DNA of 64,000 nucleotides from Paractinoplanes pyxinae (GTDB lineage Bacteria; Actinomycetota; Actinomycetes; Mycobacteriales; Micromonosporaceae), in NCBI RefSeq assembly GCF_026626335.1, contig NZ_JAPNTZ010000026.1:25153-89152 (forward strand), in the 5' to 3' direction. Under the pieces are notes generated by a model. It did no database searches. It saw only the letters and a program-made list of their open reading frames with translations, and was not told the origin of the DNA. This document shows positions 42,278 through 51,173 of this stretch, piece by piece; the first letter of the stretch is position 1, and every line of letters begins with the position of its first letter. The translations under genes and the position numbers were made by a program.

Positions 42278-42615
42278 GCGCCGTGCTCGATGTGACCGCG
42301 TGGGTGTGCCTGGTGATCGGCGGCTTGCTGAGCCTGTCGGCCGGGGTAGCTCTGATGCGCTTCCCGGACCTGCTGTCCCGGATGCACGCGGCCACCAAGC
42401 CACAGGTCCTCGGCCTGCTGCTGGTGTTGATCGGCTGCGCGTTGCGCCTGCGCGACGCCGTCGACATCACCACCCTGCTGCTGGTCGCCGTCTTCTCGAT
42501 GGCGACGGCCCCGGTGGCCGCCCACATGATCGGCCGGGCCGCCTACCGCGCCGGTCAGGCCCGATCCGACCTGCTGGTGGTGGACGACCTGGCCGGCGCC
42601 GACGACAAACGCTGA
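42274..42615 (+). CDS. mrpG: Mrp antiporter subunit G
   Basis: The 113-aa protein starts at ATG in a 4-nt overlap with mrpF. Three helices are visible, with LMRFPDLLSRMHAATKPQVL, the family hallmark, near 27-46. It completes the mrp set. The BON-domain gene follows after 10 nt. Confidence 0.93.
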   Translation: MSAVLDVTAWVCLVIGGLLSLSAGVALMRFPDLLSRMHAATKPQVLGLLLVLIGCALRLRDAVDITTLLLVAVFSMATAPVAAHMIGRAAYRAGQARSDLLVVDDLAGADDKR

Positions 42616-42625
42616 GGGGGTTGCC

Positions 42626-43084
42626 ATGGAGCTCGACGACGCCGACCGGGACCTCGCGCGCCGGATAGCCGAGGCACTGGCCGCCGACGAGCGCTACCGC
42701 CGGCAGCCGCTCGCCGTCCAGGTGCAGAACCGGGTGGTCATCCTGACCGGCACGGTCGAGAGCCCCGAGATCTACGACGCGGTCACCTCGTCCGTCCGTG
42801 CGACCACCGGCGTCCGCGACCTGTGCGACGGCATCCTCGTGCAGGACGGCGAATCCCGGATGCGCGAGGCCCGCCAGTTCGGCGAGCTGGCCGCCCGCCT
42901 GGCCGTGCAGCCCGCGAGCGGCACCCGCCGGGGCCGCCCGGCCGCCGTCGTGGCGCGCGTGGTCATGCTGGCCGTGACCGCGATCATCGTCGTCATCGAG
43001 GTGGCCGGCTGGCTGGCCGCCGTCTTCGGCGTGGGCCTGCTGGCCTGGACGGCCGACGTCCTGTTGCGCCGCCGCCGGCCCTGA
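42626..43084 (+). CDS. BON-domain membrane protein
   Basis: The 152-aa protein starts at ATG with GAGGGGG upstream. A BON-type domain (about 8-75; LAVQVQNRVVILTGTVESPE with AVTSSVRATTGVRDLCDGI) is followed by a short linker and membrane segments at about 108-148 ending RRRRP. The BON domain usually binds membranes or lipids. It is the last gene in the mrp cluster direction, 10 nt after mrpG. Convergent with the DUF4232-like lipoprotein gene. Confidence 0.82.
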   Translation: MELDDADRDLARRIAEALAADERYRRQPLAVQVQNRVVILTGTVESPEIYDAVTSSVRATTGVRDLCDGILVQDGESRMREARQFGELAARLAVQPASGTRRGRPAAVVARVVMLAVTAIIVVIEVAGWLAAVFGVGLLAWTADVLLRRRRP

Positions 43085-43091
43085 TCCGCGG

Positions 43092-43688
43092 TCAGGACCA
43101 GACGCCGGCCTGGAGCCGCCGGGTGTTGCCGAGGTCCATCCTCGACGGCAGGGTGACGAGCTGGCGCATCTCCCCCTTGGAGACGGCCACCGCGAGCGAC
43201 ACCCCGAAGTCCGCCCCGCCGCCGGTGTCCGTGACGGTGTTGCGCCAGGACAACACGGCCCGCGCCCCTTCGCCCGGCTTCAGCACGAGACGCCCCGGCC
43301 CCGCTGTGTAGTGCACGCTGGGCACGACGGAAACCTTCAGCGGACGCCCGTCCTCATCGAGCACGACGATGTCCGGCCGTCCCCGCACCTCGTACGGCTT
43401 GGAACCGCAGTTCTTGACGTTCAGCCCCATCTCGCGATACCCCGCCGCCGCGTCTCCCCGTTCCGCAGTGATGAGCACGCCGAGCAGCGAGCACGCGGAC
43501 ACCGACTCGATCGCCTCCGGAGCGACCGGGCCGGTCGTGGTGGGAGCAACCACTGACGGGACCGGGTCGCTGGACGGCGCCACGGGCATCAGTCCGCCGT
43601 CCTCCCACGGCTCCGTGCACGAGGTGAGCAGAGGGACCACCAACAGCAGCAACGACAACCGGCGCAGTCCCCTCACGCGGTTGATCAT
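43092..43688 (-). CDS. DUF4232-like lipoprotein
   Basis: ATG 43688 gives 198 aa. The signal segment RRLSLLLLVVPLLTSC has a lipobox (LTSC), so the protein is anchored outside the membrane. A Pro/Thr/Val linker (about 30-58) precedes a beta-rich domain with GLNVKNCGSKPYEVRGRPDI and LVLKPGEGARAVLSWRNTV, the pattern of DUF4232 secreted proteins. It follows the TIR protein gene by 21 nt and is the third gene of that operon. Function unknown. Confidence 0.8.
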   Translation of the reverse strand: MINRVRGLRRLSLLLLVVPLLTSCTEPWEDGGLMPVAPSSDPVPSVVAPTTTGPVAPEAIESVSACSLLGVLITAERGDAAAGYREMGLNVKNCGSKPYEVRGRPDIVVLDEDGRPLKVSVVPSVHYTAGPGRLVLKPGEGARAVLSWRNTVTDTGGGADFGVSLAVAVSKGEMRQLVTLPSRMDLGNTRRLQAGVWS

Positions 43689-43709
43689 GCCGTGCCCGCA
43701 CAAGCGCGC

Positions 43710-44981
43710 TCACGGCGAGGCGGCAAGCCGGGCCCAGTTGGTCGTGAGCGTCGTCCAGTCCAGCGGATACGCGTGCTCGGTCGACATCTCGCCGCGCAGC
43801 AGGGGCTCGGCGTCGGCGACCCACCGGGACACGTACAGGCGGCTCGTGTCCTTCGCGGTGTAGCCGAACATGGCCAGGCCCTTCTGCGTCCCGGCCGCGT
43901 ACCGGCAGACGACGGCGACGGTGACCGACGATCGCTCGCCCGAACCGTCGTCGGCGCCGGGGGCGGCGGGCGGGCACTCGTCGCCGGCCGGTGCCATCGG
44001 CTGCCCGTTGACGACATCCGCCTCGGCTTCGGCGGCCGTGTCGAACAGCCGGTAGAAGACGACGGTGCGGTCGGCCAGGTGGCAGGTGGCCGACTTGTCC
44101 TCGGCCGTGCACGTCGCTCGCAGGTCGCCCGGCAGGTGAGCCACGATGGCCGGCTCGTCCGGGCGCGACGACAGCAGATACACGAGCAGGATCACGATGC
44201 CGGTGACGGCGGCCGCCGCGCCGGCCACGACGCGATGGCGCACCGTCCGGCTCTCGGTGACCGCCTCAGGCACCGACAACTCGATCACGGGACTCTCGAC
44301 TTCGTCCGCCTCCTGATCGCCCGCGGACTCCTCGGTCTCGTTCTCTTCCGCCGCCTGGTGATCTGCGGGCTCCTCGATCTCCGCCTCCTCCGCCGCCTGA
44401 TCGCCCACGGGCTCCTCGGTCTCGGCCTCTTCCGCGGGCGCGGGCACGGGCGGAGGCGGGGCCGACCCGCGTACGGCCGACTCCGTGATCGCCCGCAGCA
44501 ACCGGTCGACGTCGTAGTCCCACCTCGAGTCCGAGACCTCGGCCGCGTTGAACTCGAGGATGTCGACGATGGACGGCACGAGGTCGCTCTCGGTCGGCAT
44601 GGGCGCGCCCTCGACCCGTACCGGAATGATCGGCAGCCCGAGACGCAGGGCCGCCTCGACCTCGAGCCGCACGGGGTCGCGTGGCTGCTCCAGCCGGCGT
44701 CGGCCCCGGTCGTCCTGGTACGAGGCCCACGCCCGGCCGATGAGCAGCAGGAAGACGTCCGACTCGGAGATCTTGCGCTCGACGTACTTGCGGAACTTGG
44801 CCCCCGGCGGGATCGCGTCGAGGTCGCGGAACACGTTCTCGCGGCCGTACCGGTCGACCAGCCGGTCGTAGATACCGCGGGCGGCCCACTGCGTGTCGCC
44901 GCGGCGGTAGCTCAGGAAGATGACCACCGGCCGCTGTCCGGTATCGCTCGCCGTCTCCGCGTTCGCCACGGTTCCGCTCAT
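43710..44981 (-). CDS. Transmembrane TIR-domain protein
   Basis: The 423-aa protein has an N-terminal TIR domain (about 18-160): VVIFLSYRRGDTQWAARGIY, NVFRDLDAIPPGAKFRKYVE, SDVFLLLIGRAWASY and the likely catalytic Glu in RLEVEAALRLG. An acidic linker (about 175-240) has three 14-residue repeats of the form AEEAETEEPVGDQ. One membrane segment at about 250-270 (GIVILLVYLL) separates it from an outside domain with four Cys. TIR enzymes can degrade NAD+ or signal. It starts 1 nt after the kelch lipoprotein gene. Confidence 0.87.
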   Translation of the reverse strand: MSGTVANAETASDTGQRPVVIFLSYRRGDTQWAARGIYDRLVDRYGRENVFRDLDAIPPGAKFRKYVERKISESDVFLLLIGRAWASYQDDRGRRRLEQPRDPVRLEVEAALRLGLPIIPVRVEGAPMPTESDLVPSIVDILEFNAAEVSDSRWDYDVDRLLRAITESAVRGSAPPPPVPAPAEEAETEEPVGDQAAEEAEIEEPADHQAAEENETEESAGDQEADEVESPVIELSVPEAVTESRTVRHRVVAGAAAAVTGIVILLVYLLSSRPDEPAIVAHLPGDLRATCTAEDKSATCHLADRTVVFYRLFDTAAEAEADVVNGQPMAPAGDECPPAAPGADDGSGERSSVTVAVVCRYAAGTQKGLAMFGYTAKDTSRLYVSRWVADAEPLLRGEMSTEHAYPLDWTTLTTNWARLAASP

Positions 44982-44982
44982 C

Positions 44983-47262
44983 TCATGAGAAGGACAGCGC
45001 GTCGACGGTGGGGACGGAGGCGGTGTGCCCGGGCCGGGCCGAGCCGCCGACGGCGTACACGGTGGTGCCGATCGCGGCCACGGCCAGGCCGTGCCGTCCC
45101 TGAGCGAGCGAGGGCAGCTTCTTCCACGCCGCGCGGGGATCGGTCAGGTCGTACGCGCGGACGGTGGCCGAGACGGCCGGTTGGGTCGTCTCGCCGCTGA
45201 CCACGAGCAGTTGCCCGGCCAGGATCGTCACGCCGGCGCCGCTGAGCGGTTCGGGCAGGGTGGTCAGCCTGATCCACCGGTCGGTGTCCGGCTCGTAGCG
45301 CTGCACCGCGTTGGTGTTCGTCCGAGGCACGAACTGGCGGCCGCCCACGGCGTACAGATAGGCCCGGTCCGAAGTAGCGGCAAGGTGGTCGCCCGGCACC
45401 GGAATGGCCGCGCCGTCGCGCCACACCTTGCCGTCGAACACCTCGGTCTCGGCGACCAGCTTCTGCGGCGTGCCGGTGCGGCCGCCGACCACGATGATCT
45501 TGTCCCCGACCACCGCGGCAGCGCCGGCCGCCCGGGCGTGATGCAACGACGGCCCCTTCACCCAGTGCCCGATGCTGTCGTCGAAGAACAGAACCTGGTC
45601 GGACGCGACCGGATCACCGCCGTGCCCCAGAAACCCGCCGATCAGCGCCAGCCGGCCGCGGTAGGTCACCAGCATCGCGTGATCCACCGGGTGCGGCAGC
45701 GACGGGCCCGGCACCCAGGCGTCCTGGGCCGGATCGTAGCTCTGGGTCGACGCGGTCGCCTTGGTCGAGGCGGTCAGACCGCCGGCCACCCAGATCCGGC
45801 CGTTCAGCACGGCCGCATTCATCTGCTGCACCGCCGCCGAGGCGACATGCCGGGGCTTCCACGCCACGGCCGGGTCGGTCCGCCTCTCCGGCACCTTCAG
45901 CGCGTCGACGGTGCTCGTGGACGCGGTGTGCCCGGGCCGGACTGAACCGTCGATGGCGTACAGGGTGGTGCCGATGGCTGCCACCGCCAGGCCGTGCCGT
46001 CCCTGGGCCAGCGACGGCCACTTCTTCCAGGTGGCGCCGGGATCGGTCAGGTCGTAGGAGCGGACCGCGGCCGACACCGCGGGCTTGGTGGTCTCGCCGC
46101 TGACGACGAACAGCTGCCCGCCGATGATCGTCACGCCGGCCCCGCTGAGCGGTTCGGGCAGGGTGGTCGGCCTGGTCCACCGGTCGGTGGCGGGCTCGTA
46201 GCGCTGCACCGCATTGGTGTTCTTGCCCGGCACGAACTCGCGGCCGCCCACGGCGTACAGGAAATCCCGGTCGGAAGCGGCAGCGAGATGGTCACCGGGC
46301 ACCGGGATGGCCGCGCCGTCGCGCCACACCTGGCCGTCGAACACCTCGGTCTCGGGCACCAGCTTCTGCGGCGTGCCGGTGCGGCCACCGACGACGACGA
46401 TCTTGTCGCCGACCACCGCAGCGGCGCCGGCCGCCCGGGCGTGGTGCAACGACGGGCCCTTCACCCAGTGCCCGGCGCTGTCGTCGAAGAACAAGACCTG
46501 ATCGGACGCGACCGGGTCACCGCCGTGCCCCAGGAACCCGCCGATCAGCGCCAGCCGGCCGCGGTAGGTCACCAGCATCGCGTGATCCACCGGATGCGGC
46601 AGCGACGGGCCCGGCGACCACGTGTTCTTAGCCGGGTCATAGGTCTGGGTCGAAGCGGTCGCCTTGGTGGAGGCGGTCAGGCCACCGGCCACCCAGATCT
46701 GGCCGTTCAGCACGGCCGCGTTCACCTGCTGCACCGCCGCCGGGGACGCGTGCCGCGGCTGCCAGGCCTGGGCCGGAGCGGGGGTCGCCGGGCCGGGGGC
46801 GGGTGACGACGCCGTGTCGTGGTCGGGGCAGGTGTTGAGCGGCGGCATGCCGTACTTCTGGGCGGCCGCGTCGGCGCTGCCCAGCTGCTGGTTCGCCTGC
46901 TTCAGCGCCTCTTGCATCGAAATCTGGTCGCCGGCCGCCAGAGCCGCCTGAGCCTCCCGGAAATGCCGGGCGGCGCCACCCATCTCGGTCAGCAGCGCAT
47001 CGAAATGCGCGCGGCCGGTGTCCGGCGGCGGCTGACGCCGGGCCTGATCGAGAAATTGCTCGAACTGATCGGCATAGACGTCCGGCTGCTTCTTCGCGTC
47101 GACATGCGCCAGATGGCGGTCGACTTCGGCACAAAAACCGATGAGCTGCCGGATGAAGGCCTGCTTGATCTCATTCTGATCGGGCGCCGATCGGTCGCTG
47201 CATCCCGCGACCCCGCCGGCGAGAAGAATGAGCACCGCGCACATTGCCCGCATTCGCCGCAT
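44983..47262 (-). CDS. Kelch-repeat lipoprotein with duplicated propeller domain
   Basis: ATG 47262 follows GGAGGAG. About 759 aa. Signal peptide and lipobox VAGC anchor it outside. Residues about 20-150 are a helical domain, FCAEVDRHLAHVDAKKQPDV. Then come two nearly identical 300-residue kelch beta-propellers (first from AWQPRHASPAAVQQVNAAVL; second from AWKPRHVASAAVQQMNAAVL), each with motifs such as MLVTYRGRLALIGGF and KIVVVGGRTGTPQKLV. The first gene of the operon with the TIR and DUF4232-like genes. Propellers commonly bind proteins or glycans; the ligand is unknown. Confidence 0.88.
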   Translation of the reverse strand: MRRMRAMCAVLILLAGGVAGCSDRSAPDQNEIKQAFIRQLIGFCAEVDRHLAHVDAKKQPDVYADQFEQFLDQARRQPPPDTGRAHFDALLTEMGGAARHFREAQAALAAGDQISMQEALKQANQQLGSADAAAQKYGMPPLNTCPDHDTASSPAPGPATPAPAQAWQPRHASPAAVQQVNAAVLNGQIWVAGGLTASTKATASTQTYDPAKNTWSPGPSLPHPVDHAMLVTYRGRLALIGGFLGHGGDPVASDQVLFFDDSAGHWVKGPSLHHARAAGAAAVVGDKIVVVGGRTGTPQKLVPETEVFDGQVWRDGAAIPVPGDHLAAASDRDFLYAVGGREFVPGKNTNAVQRYEPATDRWTRPTTLPEPLSGAGVTIIGGQLFVVSGETTKPAVSAAVRSYDLTDPGATWKKWPSLAQGRHGLAVAAIGTTLYAIDGSVRPGHTASTSTVDALKVPERRTDPAVAWKPRHVASAAVQQMNAAVLNGRIWVAGGLTASTKATASTQSYDPAQDAWVPGPSLPHPVDHAMLVTYRGRLALIGGFLGHGGDPVASDQVLFFDDSIGHWVKGPSLHHARAAGAAAVVGDKIIVVGGRTGTPQKLVAETEVFDGKVWRDGAAIPVPGDHLAATSDRAYLYAVGGRQFVPRTNTNAVQRYEPDTDRWIRLTTLPEPLSGAGVTILAGQLLVVSGETTQPAVSATVRAYDLTDPRAAWKKLPSLAQGRHGLAVAAIGTTVYAVGGSARPGHTASVPTVDALSFS

Positions 47263-47493
47263 GGCTCCTCCTTCCGGTTTCGCAACCGGTGAATTACTCA
47301 CACTATGGAGCGTCCCGGAAGGCGGTCAACAAAGGTGCGGCTCGACGACTTGTCGCTTTCCCGACTGCCCTGTGATGTATCCAGAAAGGAAAGCCATTCA
47401 CGCGAATAAGATCTGCGTGTCGTGCCCGGAGTCACGCGTGCCATCTCTCACCCTTCGGTCCACACCGAAGGCTCGGCGGCGCACGATAGCGGA

Positions 47494-47634
47494 ATGACCG
47501 ATCCGATCGTCACCGCCCGGCTCGCCGTCCTGGCCACGGCCGCGCTCATCGTCCTGATCGGCGCGCTCGGCTGGCCGGCGCTCCTGCTCGGCCTGGCCGC
47601 CCTGGCCTGGTACGCCGACGCCCGCCGCCGCTGA
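47494..47634 (+). CDS. Small membrane protein, 46 aa
   Basis: ATG 47494 encodes MTDPIVTARLAVLATAALIV with two short hydrophobic segments and a DARRR end. It is divergent from the kelch gene and in front of another membrane protein gene. No family is recognised, and the frame is short, so it may not be real. Confidence 0.4.
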   Translation: MTDPIVTARLAVLATAALIVLIGALGWPALLLGLAALAWYADARRR

Positions 47635-47783
47635 TCACCCGACGGCGCCTCGACCGTGGCGCCCGGCCGCGGACGGAAAGCAATCCGGCTGGCCCTACCA
47701 ATTGTGCGGGGGTCAGCCTCATCTGGACGGCGAGGGCTACCGTCCGGGCGGTCCATCGAAAGCCGGACCGGAACGAGGCCCTC

Positions 47784-48521
47784 ATGACGAAGCTCAAAAT
47801 GACCATTGCCGCGGTGGGACTTGTCGCAGCATTCGTATTCGCTCCGCCCTTACTGGCGGCGCTGTGGACGGGAAACCAATTCGACGGCGAGCGCGGCCTG
47901 GCCGAGGCGTCCCGCACCGCCCTGGCCGGCTTCCTGAGTTCGGGCGGCCGCCAGATCCCGCCCGAACTGCAGCGGATCCTCGACTACTGGTTCGCCTTCC
48001 ACGTCGTGAAGGGGGCGGCCGCCGCGGCGCTGGTGGTGGTGTTCGGATTCGCGCTGTACAAGACCCGGAACAAGCTCGCCGCGGTCGGGTTGGGTGCGCT
48101 CGGGCTGTTCTCGCTGGCCGCGCTGATGGCCAACATCCAGGGTGCAGTGGCGCCGTTGTCGTCGCTTCTGTCGCTGGCGGCGACCGGCGCCCCGGGGCAG
48201 CCGGACTGGGAGCCGGCCCGGCAGCAGCTGACCGACGGCCGGACCACGCCCACCGTCGACCTGCTGGTCGGCGACTTCGCGCTGTTCCACGCGGCCATGG
48301 TCGTGATCGCCGGGGTTCTGGCTGTCGCGGCCGGGGCGGCCGGGGTCGCGCTGTGGCGGCGGTTCGCGCGGTCCAGCCGTGAGGCCCGGTTGTGGCAGGC
48401 CGTCTCCGCGTCGTTCGCGGTCGTGCTGACGCTGGTCTTCGGCACACTGACGGTGGCCAACGCGACCACCGTGGCCGACCCCGCCCCCGCCCTGCTGGCG
48501 TTCTTCAACGGCGGCTGGTGA
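47784..48521 (+). CDS. Four-helix membrane protein, unknown function
   Basis: The 245-aa protein has four hydrophobic segments (about 8-27, 73-92, 96-118 and 168-190), plus a fifth toward the C-terminus (SASFAVVLTLVFGTLTVANA). Residues 28-70 and 125-165 are outside loops. I do not recognise the family. The stop codon lies inside the first unit of the 39-bp tandem repeat that follows. Start ATG fits MTKLKMTIAAVGLV. Confidence 0.65.
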   Translation: MTKLKMTIAAVGLVAAFVFAPPLLAALWTGNQFDGERGLAEASRTALAGFLSSGGRQIPPELQRILDYWFAFHVVKGAAAAALVVVFGFALYKTRNKLAAVGLGALGLFSLAALMANIQGAVAPLSSLLSLAATGAPGQPDWEPARQQLTDGRTTPTVDLLVGDFALFHAAMVVIAGVLAVAAGAAGVALWRRFARSSREARLWQAVSASFAVVLTLVFGTLTVANATTVADPAPALLAFFNGGW

Positions 48522-48660
48522 AGCAAGGCGCCGCCGCCCTCGACCGGCGGCGGCAGGTGAAGCAAGGCGCTGCCCGCCTCGACCGGCGGCGGCTGGTGAC
48601 GCGAGCCGCCGGTGGCCGAGGCCGGCGGCGGCTGGTCAGTCCGGGCGCCGCCGGCTGAGG
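48515..48660. repeat. 39-bp tandem repeat
   Basis: Units start at 48515, 48554, 48593 and 48632 with period 39 (CTGGTGAAGCAAGGCG in the first, changed in the third and fourth). The first unit contains the stop codon of the membrane protein gene. The array ends just before the convergent DUF1593 gene at 48680. Confidence 0.85.
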
Positions 48661-48679
48661 CCGGGGGCGCCCGGAGCTT

Positions 48680-50188
48680 CTACGAGACCCGGATGGTCAC
48701 CCGGTCGTAGCGGGTCAGCGGGAATCCGCCGTCGTCGGTCGCCTGCGCGATCACGGAGACGGTCTGGCCCGGCTTCGCGTCGGCCGGAACCGTGACGCGG
48801 GAACCGTTGACGGTCACGGTTCCGGGGTAGGTGCCCTCCTCGCGGTACTGCCACCAGGTCGTCGTCACCCGGTCGCGGTCAGGGTCGGACGTGCGCGCGG
48901 ACAGCTTCACCGTCGAACCCGGACGGGCCCGTACGACTTCGCCGTTGTTGATGCGGACCGACGGCGGGTGGTTGCCGACCGACCAGCGCGGCGTCAGCGT
49001 CCACCGGATGCGGGCGGCGAAGTCGTTCTGCGCGGCCGCCGCCCAGCGCAGGGTAGTCAGGTTGGCCACGTCGGCCCCGGTCGCGTCCTTCTCGGTGGGC
49101 ACCAGCTTCCACAGGTTGGGTGAGGCCGTCACCTGGTACGCCCGTCCGCCCCAGCCGCCCGTGGCCGGGTCGGACGGGTTCTGCAGACCCGTACGCAGCA
49201 ATTGGTTGAAGACGACGTTGTCGCCCTCGGACAGGAAGTCGTACTGGCCCATCGGCTTGCACCAGCCGCCGGGCGCCTTCGCCGGATCGCCGAACACGTC
49301 GAGCGGGTCACCCGCCGTCGTCTGCCCGTCGAGCCAGGAACGGTAGTGCGACCCCCACGGCCCGATCTGAATGTTGCGCCGGATCCAGTCGCCGGTGAAG
49401 TAGACCCGGTCGGCGGGCAGACCGCGAACATTGCCCTGCCCGTTGTTGTTGCAGTTGAAGCCCCATGTGGCATATCCGGCCGACAGCTCCTCGACCTTGA
49501 CGGCCGGCCATTTCACGGAGATGTAATTCGCGTACGTCTCATCCTGGAACCCACTGGCCAGAATGACCGCCTTCTTGGACACCGCCGCTTTCACCGAGGC
49601 CCACTTGGGCGAGGCCGAATACCGTTCCTCAATGGACTTCAACGCCCGCGCGATGGTGCTCGTGCCGCCCCAAGCCTGCAGATACAGCGGCCGCCGATCC
49701 TTGTCCAGCAACAGATCCCGGATCAGATTCGACCCCGGCGTGTCCGAGGCCATCTCCCCCTCGAAGGAAATGTTGCCCAGTTTCACCAGTGACTTGAGCT
49801 TGGCGGGGCTCGGATAGTTCGAGTCGTGCCGGCGCAGGTTCGGATAGACCTTGGCGTACGACGGGATCAGTTGATCCTCGATCGTCGTGTTTCCGGTCCA
49901 CCGCCACGACGTCTGCGGCGTCTTGTACTCCCGGTTCGGCAGGAAGAACTCCGTGCCCTTGCCGTCGCCGGCCCAGTGGAACTTGCTGCTCGTGTAGACG
50001 ATGCCCTTCGTGTCCAGCTCGTTGGTGTAGAGCAGATACCGCACCAGCGAGGCGATGTCGTCCGACTCCATGTCGGTGGTGACCACCGTGCGCGGCTTGT
50101 CGGAGTGCCCACCGGCCGAAGCCGGCGCCGAAACTGACAGAACCCCAGCGGCAACAGCGACCGCGGTAGCCAGCGACCGGAAGAACAT
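48680..50188 (-). CDS. Secreted DUF1593 (Sde182 nucleoside hydrolase-like) protein 1
   Basis: ATG 50188 overlaps the stop of the upstream isomerase gene (TGATG). The 502-aa product has a signal peptide ending SAPASAGG. The nucleoside-hydrolase-like core begins PRTVVTTDMESDDIASLVRY, with the family's early Asp cluster, and continues GIVYTSSKFHWAGDGKG and PLYLQAWGGTSTIARALKSI. The last 90 residues are a beta-sandwich-like end (SDPDRDRVTTTWWQYREEGT). It is likely an extracellular hydrolase that feeds the adjacent sugar importer. Similar proteins are linked to plant-wall degradation in Saccharophagus. Confidence 0.85.
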   Translation of the reverse strand: MFFRSLATAVAVAAGVLSVSAPASAGGHSDKPRTVVTTDMESDDIASLVRYLLYTNELDTKGIVYTSSKFHWAGDGKGTEFFLPNREYKTPQTSWRWTGNTTIEDQLIPSYAKVYPNLRRHDSNYPSPAKLKSLVKLGNISFEGEMASDTPGSNLIRDLLLDKDRRPLYLQAWGGTSTIARALKSIEERYSASPKWASVKAAVSKKAVILASGFQDETYANYISVKWPAVKVEELSAGYATWGFNCNNNGQGNVRGLPADRVYFTGDWIRRNIQIGPWGSHYRSWLDGQTTAGDPLDVFGDPAKAPGGWCKPMGQYDFLSEGDNVVFNQLLRTGLQNPSDPATGGWGGRAYQVTASPNLWKLVPTEKDATGADVANLTTLRWAAAAQNDFAARIRWTLTPRWSVGNHPPSVRINNGEVVRARPGSTVKLSARTSDPDRDRVTTTWWQYREEGTYPGTVTVNGSRVTVPADAKPGQTVSVIAQATDDGGFPLTRYDRVTIRVS

Positions 50189-51168
50189 CACAGTTCCCCG
50201 AACAGCGCCGACTGCACGATCCGCTGCGCCGCCATGGCGTCCTGCCGCTCCTGCGCCTCGGCCAGCGCCGCCGTGTCGAGCCGGTCCAGGGCGCGGTAGA
50301 TGCGCTTGAGCGTCCCGATCGCCGTGTTGGCCGCGTCCACGCTGTCCTCGCGGAACGGGAACTGATCGAGCTGCCACACCCCGTCCCAGTTGTTCTTGCG
50401 CAGCGTGTGGAAGAACTCGAAGATCTCGGTGAGGTGGACCGTGCCCACCACCAGGTCGTCGTCCCAGCCGCGCAGGTTGTCGTTGACGTCCATGCCGTAG
50501 AGCCGGCCGTGGTCGATGATGAGCTGGGCCGCGTCCGAGGGCGACTCGCCGCCGTACAGGCTGTGCCCGAAGTCGAGCAGGATGCCGACGTTGTCGAGCC
50601 CGATCTCTTGAATGCCCAGCAGCGAGCGGGCGGCCGAGTCCCACGTCATCTTCACGCGGGGCTCGCGCGGCTTGTACTCGATGGCGAACTTCAGGTCGGG
50701 ATGCGCGCCCGCCAGTTCGCGCATGCCGTCCACGGCCAGCTTCCACAGCGTGCGGTGGTCGACCTGGAACGGGTAGTCCCAGCCGTCCTGGCCGGGCCAG
50801 ATCTTCACGTAGTCAGCGCCCAGCTCGCGGACGATGCCGGCCGCCTCGTGCATGAGGTCGAGGGCGGCCTTGCGCACGCCGGGGTCGGGGTTGGTGAACG
50901 AGCCGCGGCTGAACTTGCGCAGGTAGATCTCGGGGGTGATGCCGATGGCGGACAGCCCCTGGGCGGCCAGCGCGTCCTTGACCTCGGACAGGCCGACGCC
51001 CGGCGTGAACGGGTAGTTGAGGTCGACCACGGACAGGTCGTCGACCTGCCCGGCCAGTTCGATCGCGTCGAGCGTGGTGCGGGCCGGGCCGTAGCCGTCG
51101 GACGCGTACCGGTCGACGTAGGTGGCGAAGTGCCAGAGGCCGGCGCCGAAGCGGGGGTACTCGGTCAT
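50188..51168 (-). CDS. Xylose-isomerase-like TIM-barrel sugar isomerase
   Basis: ATG 51168 gives 326 aa. The barrel family motifs are FGAGLWHFATYVDRYASDGY at 7-26, YVKIWPGQDGWDYPFQ near 122, KFAIEYKPREPRVKM near 159 (metal Glu), GILLDFGHSLYGGESPSDAA near 197 (Asp/His) and LYGMDVNDNLRGWDDD near 224. It is a cytosolic metal-dependent aldose-ketose isomerase. Its position between kinase and hydrolase genes makes it the first intracellular step of the imported sugar. Substrate open; apiose isomerase is one candidate. Confidence 0.82.
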   Translation of the reverse strand: MTEYPRFGAGLWHFATYVDRYASDGYGPARTTLDAIELAGQVDDLSVVDLNYPFTPGVGLSEVKDALAAQGLSAIGITPEIYLRKFSRGSFTNPDPGVRKAALDLMHEAAGIVRELGADYVKIWPGQDGWDYPFQVDHRTLWKLAVDGMRELAGAHPDLKFAIEYKPREPRVKMTWDSAARSLLGIQEIGLDNVGILLDFGHSLYGGESPSDAAQLIIDHGRLYGMDVNDNLRGWDDDLVVGTVHLTEIFEFFHTLRKNNWDGVWQLDQFPFREDSVDAANTAIGTLKRIYRALDRLDTAALAEAQERQDAMAAQRIVQSALFGEL

Positions 51169-51173
51169 GCTGT

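Noticed and set aside
36579..42615. NADH dehydrogenase (complex I) operon
   Set aside because: NuoL/NuoN/NuoK-like subunits are present, but the A-C-D-E-F-G order and MrpE/F/G subunits identify an Mrp antiporter.
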